DNA of 17,471 nt. It comes from Alphaproteobacteria bacterium (GTDB lineage Bacteria; Pseudomonadota; Alphaproteobacteria; Puniceispirillales; Puniceispirillaceae). A program made the position numbers and the translations under genes. The stretch spans positions 1 through 17,471 of the forward strand of contig JAKMFG010000277.1 in NCBI GenBank assembly GCA_022425565.1, given 5' to 3'. Each line of letters starts with the position of its first letter. The stretch's first letter is position 1. This document shows, one piece after another, positions 7,063-14,237 of this stretch. Below the pieces are notes generated by a model that worked only from the letters and a program-made list of their open reading frames with translations, searched no databases and had not been told where the DNA came from.

Positions 7063-7240
7063 TAGGCTAGCCGGTCGCCGCCAGCAAGGGCTGTGCAGCT
7101 TTCAAAACGTCGGCGACAGCATGGTCAGCGTCTGGTCGCCGGGAAATACGGCGGTGCAAATTAAGGTGTTTCGAAGCGCGTAGTTTGCTGATATTTCCAG
7201 ACTGTGTAGTTCATACAGTAGGTCATTGAAGGAAGGCGAC

Positions 7241-7966
7241 ATGGCGACTTTCGTGCTTGTGCATGGCGCATGGCATGGTGGCTGGTGCTGGGGGCCGCTT
7301 GAGCAGGCGCTTCGTGCCCATGATCATATTGTGACTTCTCCCACGCTGACCGGCCTTGGTGAGCGCAGCCATCTTGCGTCACCAGACATCATTCCCGACA
7401 CCCATGTTCTTGATATCGTCAATCATATCAGATGGAAGGATCTCGAGGATGTTATTCTCGTCGGCCATTCCTATGGTGGTATTATCATCACAGGTGTCGC
7501 CGACCGCATGCCGGAGCGCATTCGCACGCTTGTCTATCTTGATGCTATCGTGCCTGAGAAGAGTGGTGTGTCGGCCATTGCCAATCGCAATCCCGAGCGC
7601 ACTGCTGCTTTTCGCACGCAGCTTGCAAATGGCGGCTTTATGGTCGAACCGGACCTGTTTGAAGCGTGGAGCGATGATTCCGAACATCTGGCATGGCTAC
7701 GGGCGAAATGCACGCCACATCCGATGCGGTGCCTGATTGAAGGGGTAACCCTGACCGGCCGTGAGGCTGAGGTTGCCGACAGGCATTATATCCTCGCTGA
7801 ACGCAACAAGCCCTCGATCTTCTGGGAAGAGTATGAGCGGGTGTCAAAGCGTTCGGGATGGCAGTGTCACTCGATGCCGACGAAGCACGATGTGATGGTC
7901 GAGGCGCCCGCGGCACTTGCCGATCTTCTGCAGGGCATTTCGGCTGGGCTGACGGTTGAAGGCTGA
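7241..7966 (+). CDS. Alpha/beta-fold hydrolase (esterase/hydroxynitrile lyase-like)
   Basis: A 241-residue alpha/beta hydrolase of the small esterase group that includes plant methyl-ester esterases, hydroxynitrile lyases and bacterial EstC-like enzymes. The N-terminal HGAWHGGWCWGPL (8-20) is the oxyanion-hole region, GHSYGG (75-80) holds the nucleophile S77, and H216 in PTKHDVM is the likely catalytic histidine. The ATG at 7241 has an excellent AAGGAAGG ribosome site four bases upstream, preferred over an in-frame TTG at 7226. No signal peptide, so cytosolic. It stands alone: divergent from denD and separated from tauA by 179 bases holding a regulatory leader. The substrate is not predictable. 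Its codons look slightly more AT-rich than the neighbours'. Confidence 0.82.
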   Translation: MATFVLVHGAWHGGWCWGPLEQALRAHDHIVTSPTLTGLGERSHLASPDIIPDTHVLDIVNHIRWKDLEDVILVGHSYGGIIITGVADRMPERIRTLVYLDAIVPEKSGVSAIANRNPERTAAFRTQLANGGFMVEPDLFEAWSDDSEHLAWLRAKCTPHPMRCLIEGVTLTGREAEVADRHYILAERNKPSIFWEEYERVSKRSGWQCHSMPTKHDVMVEAPAALADLLQGISAGLTVEG

Positions 7967-8038
7967 AAAAAGACAAGCACCTGTCGTATGGCAGATAGCT
8001 AGACAAAATTAGAAAAGGTCAACATTGTGTAACGTCGG

Positions 8039-8048
8039 GAACGCGTTC
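8039..8048. promoter_or_regulatory. Perfect 10-bp palindrome in the tauA leader
   Basis: GAACGCGTTC is a perfect palindrome 98 bases before the tauA start, immediately upstream of the interlocked repeat element. It may be a protein operator or part of the leader RNA. No assignable promoter boxes were found nearby. Confidence 0.3.
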
Positions 8049-8060
8049 GTTCTTGAAAGA

Positions 8061-8140
8061 GTCATGCGGGTCACCAAAAAATTCCACACGCTGCAGGCGA
8101 TTACCCGCATGACAGTCAGTGCAGCGTGTCACATGGGAGA
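8061..8140 (+). promoter_or_regulatory. Candidate pseudoknot-type cis-regulatory RNA in the tauA leader
   Basis: Two perfect inverted repeats interlock. A = GTCATGCGGGT (8061-8071) pairs with A' = ACCCGCATGAC (8103-8113), 11 bp. B = ACACGCTGCA (8086-8095), inside the A loop, pairs with B' = TGCAGCGTGT (8120-8129), 10 bp. The order A-B-A'-B' is an H-type pseudoknot topology, or two competing hairpins. B' ends five bases before the GGGAGA ribosome site (8135-8140) of tauA. TTCC (8082-8085) next to B could also pair with GGGA (8135-8138), extending the B stem over the ribosome site. The linking loop (8072-8085) is A-rich. I do not recognise it as SAM-II, preQ1, fluoride or guanidine-III by sequence. 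A DNA operator is the alternative explanation. Confidence 0.55.
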
Positions 8141-8145
8141 ACTAA

Positions 8146-9126
8146 ATGAAAAAGTTCACAACAAGATATATTGCAGCAGCAGCTTCGCTTGCGATGGCCG
8201 GTATGGCCGGCACGGCTCATGCTGCTGACTCTGTCAACGTCGCCTTCTTCCTTGAGTGGGCAACGCCGAACCAGATCGCAAAGGTCGACAAGGCCTATGA
8301 CGATGCCATGGGTGTCGACGTCAACTGGACAGATTTTTCGACTGGTGTGCAAATGACTGAAGCCATGCTGGCAGGCGATATCGACATCGCTTACTCGCAG
8401 GGTCTGGCACCGTTTGTGACCGCGATCCAGCAGGGTGCGCCGCTCAAGATGGTCAGCATTGCCGTTGTCTACGAGGCGAATGACTGCTTCGTCGCAAGCT
8501 CGCTTGGCATCAACTCCTCCAACGCTTCCGAGCTTGAGGGCAAGACCGTTGCTGTTCCGCTGAACACCATGGCTGACTTCTCGTTCCGCAAGCAGATGGC
8601 GGCTCTTGATGTCGATATCGACACCATGACCATCGTTGACCAGGCTCCGCCTGACGGCGCTGTTTCGCTTGCTGACGGTTCGGTTGACATGGCCTGCATC
8701 TTTGGTGGTGCATCCGCCAAGGCAGCTGGCGAAGTCGGATCACCGATCATGTCGACACAGGAGAAGACCGATGCCGGCATCGGTTCGTTCGACGTTGTGT
8801 CTGTGACCGAGTCCTTTGCTAACGAGAACCCGGACCTCGTCCGTTCGTTCCTCGAGGTAACCCATGAGGCAAACGCTGCATGGACTGCTTCTGACGAGCA
8901 GATCGCCAAGGTTGCTGCCGACGCCGGTATGGACGTCGCCACCACCCGCAACCAGATGGCCGGCTTTGTCTTCCCGACGGCTGAAGATCAGACCAGCAAC
9001 TTCTTCGGCAAAGACGGCACCGCAGCCGCTGCAGCCGAGTCGCTTGGCCTTGTCTTCAAGAAGCCTGGCGCCTGGAACGTCGACGAGAAGATCGCCAAGG
9101 TCATGACTGGCGAGTTCATCGAGTAG
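8146..9126 (+). CDS. tauA: Taurine-type ABC transporter, periplasmic substrate-binding protein
   Basis: A 326-residue secreted binding protein. The signal peptide has a basic start (MKKFTTRY), a hydrophobic core and a probable cleavage after THAHA-type residues near 26 (TAHA before ADSVNV). The mature protein begins with the strand VNVAFFLEWATPNQIAKV and contains MTEAMLAGDIDIAYSQGLAPFV, as in TauA and related sulfonate/nitrate (SsuA-like) binders, and closely resembles alphaproteobacterial taurine-binding proteins. The ligand could be taurine or another sulfonate. A strong GGGAGA ribosome site precedes the ATG. Codon use looks optimised for high expression. The leader carries an interlocked repeat element, and a strong terminator follows the stop, fitting an excess of binding protein over the membrane components. 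Confidence 0.87.
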   Translation: MKKFTTRYIAAAASLAMAGMAGTAHAADSVNVAFFLEWATPNQIAKVDKAYDDAMGVDVNWTDFSTGVQMTEAMLAGDIDIAYSQGLAPFVTAIQQGAPLKMVSIAVVYEANDCFVASSLGINSSNASELEGKTVAVPLNTMADFSFRKQMAALDVDIDTMTIVDQAPPDGAVSLADGSVDMACIFGGASAKAAGEVGSPIMSTQEKTDAGIGSFDVVSVTESFANENPDLVRSFLEVTHEANAAWTASDEQIAKVAADAGMDVATTRNQMAGFVFPTAEDQTSNFFGKDGTAAAAAESLGLVFKKPGAWNVDEKIAKVMTGEFIE

Positions 9127-9151
9127 GCCTGACAGCCTCAAACAGACTTTT

Positions 9152-9186
9152 GACGGGGCCCGGATGACGGGCCCCGTCTTTCTCTT
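9152..9186 (+). terminator. Strong intrinsic terminator between tauA and tauB
   Basis: A perfect 11-bp GC-rich stem, GACGGGGCCCG (9152-9162) with CGGGCCCCGTC (9168-9178), a 5-base loop and a pyrimidine tail TTTCTCTT (9179-9186). It lies 25 bases after tauA within what should be one operon. It probably lets tauA be made in excess, with partial read-through to tauB and tauC. Confidence 0.8.
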
Positions 9187-9205
9187 CCCTTCCTAGGCTA
9201 ACAAC

Positions 9206-10003
9206 ATGTCCGACCTGATTTGCCGTGACCTGTGCATGACCTTCCGCGACGCGCAATCCGGCGCGGAGGTTGAGGCGCTAAAGAACATTAATTTTGAATT
9301 GAAACAGGGTGAAATCCTTGCCGTTCTAGGCCCGTCCGGATGCGGCAAGACAACCTTGCTGAATATGGTCGCAGGGTTTCTGAACCCGACATCTGGCGAT
9401 CTGACGCTAGGTGGCGTCGACATTGAAGGCCCGGGCGCGGAACGCGGCATGGTTTTCCAGCAGGGCGCCCTGTTCGAATGGCTGACCGTCGCGCGCAACG
9501 TCGATTTCGGACTCCGCATGAGCGGCGCGCCGGAAGCGGAAACGGCGGAGAAGGTTCTGAACTGGCTGGATACGGTTGGTCTTCAAGGGTTTGGCGATAC
9601 GCCCACCTACCAGCTGTCTGGCGGCATGCAGCAACGTGTTGCACTGGCACGCTGTCTGGTCAATGACCCGTCATTGATCCTGATGGATGAGCCGCTTGGC
9701 GCACTCGACGCGCTGACGCGCGAAAAGATGCAGTCCCTGATTCTCGAACTCTGGAAGAAGACGGGCAAGACAATCATCGTCATTACCCATTCCGTTGAAG
9801 AGGCGCTTCTGCTTGGCGAGCGTCTGTTCGTCATGGCACCGCGCCCTGGTCGCATACATCGTGAATACAACCTGCCATTCGCTGAAATGGGCCTTACCCG
9901 CTCGCTTCGTGAAATCAAGCAAGAACAGGAATTCAGCTCAATTCGTGAGGAAATCCTGACCATGATCTGGGATATGGAAGAGGAGATCATGGGTCATGGC
10001 TGA
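9206..10003 (+). CDS. tauB: Taurine-type ABC transporter, ATP-binding protein
   Basis: A 265-residue nucleotide-binding subunit of the nitrate/sulfonate/taurine importer class, acting as a homodimer on the inner face of the membrane. Walker A is GPSGCGKTT (42-50), the Q-loop glutamine is in VFQQ (85), the signature is LSGGMQQ (137-143), Walker B is LILMDE (157-162), followed by the D-loop LGALD, and the switch histidine is H195. All are intact. The upstream ribosome site is weak, and a strong terminator lies just before it, so expression should be well below that of tauA. The gene overlaps tauC by eight bases (ATGGCTGA), indicating translational coupling. Confidence 0.9.
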   Translation: MSDLICRDLCMTFRDAQSGAEVEALKNINFELKQGEILAVLGPSGCGKTTLLNMVAGFLNPTSGDLTLGGVDIEGPGAERGMVFQQGALFEWLTVARNVDFGLRMSGAPEAETAEKVLNWLDTVGLQGFGDTPTYQLSGGMQQRVALARCLVNDPSLILMDEPLGALDALTREKMQSLILELWKKTGKTIIVITHSVEEALLLGERLFVMAPRPGRIHREYNLPFAEMGLTRSLREIKQEQEFSSIREEILTMIWDMEEEIMGHG

Positions 10004-11924
10004 GTGGCTTTCTGACAATCGCGCGATATTCGCGCTGCTTACGATCATCGGACTTCTGATTGCTTTCGTCTGGTCCATCAGGGTCGGTGTCCTGCAGACG
10101 CGCCTGCGCGCGCGCGACGAGGTCTTCGGCGATCCAGAGCGGACCAAGGGCGGCTGGTACTGGGCCGTCTGCGGTGTCGCGGCGTTGATGCTGGTGTGGT
10201 TCTATTTTTCCTGGGGAGCGGCACGCGCGGTCTTCCCGAATGCCGCCAATGAATTGTGCCAGATTGCCAAGATTGGTGAATCGCTGGCACCGATCAGCGC
10301 GGCGCTTCCGGTTCGTTCACGCTATCTGAAATCCACGACGCTGGCGGTGCGCAACAGCGCGCAGTTGGAGGCGCTCTCAACCTCGATGCCGGAAGGCGTG
10401 TTCAGCGCCGACGAGGCAAGGCGGCTTGAAACCAGTGTCGACAGGACACGGCAGCTGATTGCACTTCTGTCCAATCCCGAGTTTACCTCGCAAGCGACGA
10501 AGCGCAGCCTTGCCGATGTAGAGGGACAGCTGGCAGATCTGACCGGCAAGCTCGAGGCCGGTCCGGGCGACATGATGCCGTCGCCAGAGGCGCTCACGCA
10601 GTCGCGCTGGGGCACGTCCGAGGTTGAGATTCCGATGCTTCCGATGACGTCTCGCGGCGTCATGTTCGACCATGTCAGCGCAGAACTCGTCGATGTCTCC
10701 AAGGATTTCCTTTCTATTCGCAACCTGTCGCCTCGGGTCGAAGACATGATCGCGTCTACGGCCGAGCTGATCAATTCGGTGAAAAAGGGCGAGCCGCAAG
10801 TCGATCTCGACGAGAATGGGGCAAAGGCGCGCAAGGCCTACGTCAAGGCTGTTGAGCGGATTTTCAAGCGCATTGACGATGCAACCATCTTCCCGGCGCA
10901 GGCCATGGAAGGCATCAACAATGCGGTTGCCAAGCTGAATGCGACGGTGGATGACGCCAAGGGTGGCCTTGGCATTGTCGAGGCGACGTTCTTCCCGGGT
11001 CAGGGTATCGTCAAGTCGAAAACCCAATGTACCGAACAGGGTTCGGGGCGCTGGCTGCCGAAGCCAAGCGATGTCGTGGTCACCTTTGTCACCCTTGCAA
11101 ACCCCGATATGAGTGGCGGGGGCGGCTATAAGGGTACGCGCCTTCTCTGGTGGAAATGGCTTTCGATTGCCGATGTGGTTGGCTTCCTCTTCCCCGACAG
11201 CATTGTGGACATGCTTCCCGGTGATTACGGCACGCATGGCGTAGATGGCGAATTTCAGCCGACCTACAAGGATCATATGCTGGCCTTCGCCCAGGGCGAT
11301 GTCTATCTCGGTTCTGTCCCCATGCTGGACGGGCATATCTGGGATTCGCTGTTCCGTGTTCTCGTGGCGATGGCCTTTGGTATCATGCTCGGGGTGCCGC
11401 TTGGCATCTATATGGGCGTTTCGCGCCTGTTCAAATCCTTCTTCGACCCGCTGATCGAGCTTTACAGGCCGGTACCGCCATTAGCCTGGGCGCCGCTGAT
11501 CCTGACGATTTTCGGCATTCAGGATGACGGCAAGATCTTCCTGCTGTTCATGGTTGCCTTCGCCATCATGGTGATCTCGGCCAGAACCGGTGCATCCGGT
11601 ACGCAACTGTCGAAAATTCGTGCCTCGCACTCGCTTGGTGCAACGGACCGGCAAATCTTGCGTTATGTGATCCTGCCGAACGCACTGCCAGAGATTCTGA
11701 CTGGTGTGCGGATTTCGATTGGTGTCTGCTGGGGCACGCTGGTGGCGGCCGAGATGCTTGCCGGCACGACAGGTATCGGGTTCATCGAGAATGTGGCCCG
11801 TACGGTGTCCGACTATGAGCTGATCTGGGTCACGATCCTGATCATGGGCCTGCTTGGCCTGCTGTTCGATCTGGTGATGCGCTGGGTGATCGGAAAGCTG
11901 ATCCCGTGGCGCGGCAAGGGGTGA
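9996..11924 (+). CDS. tauC: Taurine-type ABC transporter permease with very long N-terminal extension
   Basis: The C-terminal 200 residues are a standard binding-protein-dependent permease core: membrane segments from about 445, the RPVPPLAWAPL stretch at 491, and the ATPase-coupling EAA loop at about 538-565 (IRASHSLGATDRQILRYVILPNALP). Usual TauC/SsuC proteins are about 250-280 residues; this one is 642. The extra part holds two hydrophobic segments (about 9-28 and 56-74), then about 300 polar, helix-rich, coiled-coil-like residues (85-345), then a W-rich stretch LLWWKWLS (383-390) and FLFPDSIVDMLPG. The charge pattern suggests the polar part lies in the periplasm. The frame is continuous and starts with AGGAG (9981-9985) inside tauB, so this is not a fusion artefact visible by eye. 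The function of the extension is unknown. Confidence 0.85.
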   Translation: MAEWLSDNRAIFALLTIIGLLIAFVWSIRVGVLQTRLRARDEVFGDPERTKGGWYWAVCGVAALMLVWFYFSWGAARAVFPNAANELCQIAKIGESLAPISAALPVRSRYLKSTTLAVRNSAQLEALSTSMPEGVFSADEARRLETSVDRTRQLIALLSNPEFTSQATKRSLADVEGQLADLTGKLEAGPGDMMPSPEALTQSRWGTSEVEIPMLPMTSRGVMFDHVSAELVDVSKDFLSIRNLSPRVEDMIASTAELINSVKKGEPQVDLDENGAKARKAYVKAVERIFKRIDDATIFPAQAMEGINNAVAKLNATVDDAKGGLGIVEATFFPGQGIVKSKTQCTEQGSGRWLPKPSDVVVTFVTLANPDMSGGGGYKGTRLLWWKWLSIADVVGFLFPDSIVDMLPGDYGTHGVDGEFQPTYKDHMLAFAQGDVYLGSVPMLDGHIWDSLFRVLVAMAFGIMLGVPLGIYMGVSRLFKSFFDPLIELYRPVPPLAWAPLILTIFGIQDDGKIFLLFMVAFAIMVISARTGASGTQLSKIRASHSLGATDRQILRYVILPNALPEILTGVRISIGVCWGTLVAAEMLAGTTGIGFIENVARTVSDYELIWVTILIMGLLGLLFDLVMRWVIGKLIPWRGKG

Positions 11925-11934
11925 TGCGTCCGGT

Positions 11935-12705
11935 CTAGGTCAATCCGACCGTGATCAGACGCAGTCCCATCAGCAGGAAGGCGACAAGGACAATTTGCCG
12001 GAACCGGTGTTGCGAGACACGCTCGCGCATGATCTCGCCGACGCGAAAGCCGATCAGCGTCGTCACCAGGCCGAGAGATGATTTGACGATCACCGCCCAG
12101 GTGATCAGCCCCGACATCACCAGCCCGATGCCAAGCGGTACACAGCCGGCAAGAAACAGAAAGCCCGCCGCACCGATGAAGCGTTCCTTGGGGGTGCCGC
12201 GCGCAATCAGATACATGGCGACCGGTGGTGACCAGATAGAGCTCAATCCGCCGAGAACGCCGGCAACGATGCCAAAAACACCTTGCCAGGCCGGGCCTGG
12301 ACCGATCGGCACCGTCACCCCGAACAACAGGTTAAGCGAGAAGATCACCATGGCGCTGCCGATGGCGACCGTCAGCAGCGCCGTCGGGTAGTCATTGATA
12401 AACAGAGATGTCAGGAAGATACTGGCGGCCAGCGGCACGGCGAACCAGATGTAGCTTGTGGCGATGCTGCGCCGTTCCGGCGCGCGGCTGAACTGGAAGA
12501 TGTTGGTAAACAGGATCGGCAGCCAGAGAAGCGATATGGCCTCGGTCGGCGGTATCACGAGCGTCAGCAGTCCCATCGCTGCCGCTGGAAGGCCAATCCC
12601 GAGAAACCCCTTTACCACGCCTGCGAACAGGAAGATGGCGCAGATGATGGTAACCAGCACCGGGTCAAGAGATGGCAGCAGGGCCGTCAGCGACATGCCG
12701 TTCAA
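11935..12705 (-). CDS. TauE/SafE family exporter of the sulfoacetate-type operon
   Basis: A 256-residue membrane protein with about eight hydrophobic segments and the family's glycine-rich entry GVVKGFLGIGLPAAAMGLL (about 28-46). The second-repeat stretch GVLGGLSSIWSPPVAMYLI follows the central loop. The TTG start at 12705 has GGAG seven bases upstream and overlaps the sauT stop as TTGA; an ATG three codons later (12696) is the alternative. As the last gene of the tctB-tctA-sauS-sauT run, it probably exports sulfite released downstream of sulfoacetaldehyde, or returns sulfoacetate. Exporters of this family have such roles in taurine and cysteate degraders. It ends only 10 bases from the convergent tauC stop, with no room for a separate terminator. 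Confidence 0.83.
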   Translation of the reverse strand: MNGMSLTALLPSLDPVLVTIICAIFLFAGVVKGFLGIGLPAAAMGLLTLVIPPTEAISLLWLPILFTNIFQFSRAPERRSIATSYIWFAVPLAASIFLTSLFINDYPTALLTVAIGSAMVIFSLNLLFGVTVPIGPGPAWQGVFGIVAGVLGGLSSIWSPPVAMYLIARGTPKERFIGAAGFLFLAGCVPLGIGLVMSGLITWAVIVKSSLGLVTTLIGFRVGEIMRERVSQHRFRQIVLVAFLLMGLRLITVGLT

Positions 12706-14237
12706 GCAGCGTCTCCGCCATAGACCATGTCATGCAGCTTCAGGCGCTGTACCTTGCCCGAAGGGCCCTTCGGCAAATCCTCGAGGACATGGACCCGGTC
12801 CGGGGACTTGAACTTGCCAAGCCGCGAGACGCAATGTGCGAGGAGGTCGCTTTCGGTCGCGTTTCGGCCGGGCTTGTAGCGGATGCAGGCTTCAACCCGC
12901 TGGCCGTAATTGTCGCAAGGCACAGCAAAGGCAGCGGCTTCGAGAATATCGGCATGCTCGAGAAGCACTTCATCAACCTCGCGCGGCGCAATGTTCTCGC
13001 CGCCCTTGATGATCAGTTCCTTGATCCGGCCGGTAACAAAGACGAACCCGTCCTCGTCCATATGGCCTAGATCACCGGTGCGAAGCCAGCCATCTGCGGT
13101 GACGGTCTTTGCCGTTTCTTCTGGCTGGTGAAGATAGCCTTGCATCACATTGGCGCCGCGCACGAGAATTTCGCCTGTTGTGCCGCGTGCCACTTCGGAC
13201 TGCATGTCGTCACCGATGATGATCTCGTTGCCGACGGCGGTGCCAGGTGAGCCAATCTTTCGCGAGGCAGGTGGCATCGGATTGGTCAGAATCTGTGCGC
13301 CTGTTTCGGTCAGTCCCATGGTTTCGATGATGGGAATGTGGAACCGGTCCTCGAAACGCCGATGGATTTCAGGAGACAAGGGCGCCGAGGCCGAGCGTGA
13401 GAAACGCAGCCTTTCGCGGTCAATATCCGGCGGGGTCTCGTCATTCAGCAGATAGGCAAACAGGGTAGGCACGGCGCTGAACCAGCTGACGTTACTGTCG
13501 CGGACCTGTTTCCAGAAGGCCCGCACTGAAAACCGGTAGGGCATCGCCAGTCCGCTTGCCGACATCAGCGTTCCCATCACTGTCACGCACAGCCCGTTGA
13601 TGTGGTAGATCGGCAGTACGCACATCGCGGTATCGTCTGGCCTCACGCCATGGCCGGTGACGACATTCATACCGGCCGCCATCAGGTTGGCATGTGTCAG
13701 GACCACGCCCTTGGGGTTGCCGGTGGTGCCGGAGGTGTACATCAGAAGGCCGGGTGTGACGGCTGCAGGGGTCGTGTGCGGCGCTGTGGCGGCGTTGTCG
13801 CCCTGCGGCCAGTCGGGGCCATTGTCCGGGTCAAGGCGGATGATGGTGACGTCTTGTTCAACGCTGGCGATGGCTTCTTCGATCATGTCACGCTGCTCGT
13901 CCGTGCACAGCACGACACCAGCACCGGAATGACCGAGGACATAGGAAAGAACACGTGCACCAGCGACAAGGTTCAGCGGTGTCGCCAGATAGCCGCCAGT
14001 CGTGATGCCGGCGAAGCACAGCGTCGACCAGATCGAGTTCTGTGCGGCGACGGCTACAGGCGCACCGGGTTCAAGGCCCAGCGTATCAAGCTGGCAGGCG
14101 ATCTTGCGCGAGGCGTCGCGGGCGGCGGCCCAGGTCACCGTGGCACCGGTATCCGGCGAGGTCAGCCAGACAGCATCACCAGCCACCCCGGCATTGATGT
14201 CGAGCTGAGCTGCGATGCTCGATGCGGCAGCGGTCAT
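12702..14237 (-). CDS. sauT: AMP-forming acyl-CoA ligase, probable sulfoacetate--CoA ligase
   Basis: A 511-residue member of the adenylate-forming (ANL) superfamily. The phosphate loop YTSGTTGNPKG (167-177) is intact, followed by ETMGLTETG (adenine site), GWLRTGDLG (ribose-binding Asp), the hinge KELIIKGGENIAPREVDEVL and the catalytic lysine K495 in GPSGKVQR. These enzymes activate a carboxylate as acyl-AMP and pass it to CoA. Context gives the substrate: it follows a CoA-acylating aldehyde dehydrogenase by an ATGA overlap and precedes a TauE/SafE exporter, the arrangement expected for SauT (sulfoacetate to sulfoacetyl-CoA) of Cupriavidus necator-type sulfoacetate degradation. Oxalate- or other short-acid ligases are the alternatives. 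The superfamily is certain; the substrate is inferred from neighbours. Confidence 0.75.
   Translation of the reverse strand: MTAAASSIAAQLDINAGVAGDAVWLTSPDTGATVTWAAARDASRKIACQLDTLGLEPGAPVAVAAQNSIWSTLCFAGITTGGYLATPLNLVAGARVLSYVLGHSGAGVVLCTDEQRDMIEEAIASVEQDVTIIRLDPDNGPDWPQGDNAATAPHTTPAAVTPGLLMYTSGTTGNPKGVVLTHANLMAAGMNVVTGHGVRPDDTAMCVLPIYHINGLCVTVMGTLMSASGLAMPYRFSVRAFWKQVRDSNVSWFSAVPTLFAYLLNDETPPDIDRERLRFSRSASAPLSPEIHRRFEDRFHIPIIETMGLTETGAQILTNPMPPASRKIGSPGTAVGNEIIIGDDMQSEVARGTTGEILVRGANVMQGYLHQPEETAKTVTADGWLRTGDLGHMDEDGFVFVTGRIKELIIKGGENIAPREVDEVLLEHADILEAAAFAVPCDNYGQRVEACIRYKPGRNATESDLLAHCVSRLGKFKSPDRVHVLEDLPKGPSGKVQRLKLHDMVYGGDAA

Noticed and set aside
7205..7220. ACTGT...ACAGT repeat before the alpha/beta hydrolase considered as an operator
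   Set aside because: Only five-base arms with no further symmetry; too weak to list as a feature.
8025..8228. Small plus-strand frame starting in the tauA leader, considered as a leader peptide
   Set aside because: It begins at a TTG without a ribosome site and runs on into tauA out of frame. The composition is not convincing, and the same bases are better explained by the repeat element.
10377..11336. 319-codon open frame on the minus strand within tauC
   Set aside because: Antisense shadow in high-GC coding sequence. No ribosome site or domain pattern was seen, while the tauC plus-strand frame is continuous and coupled to tauB.
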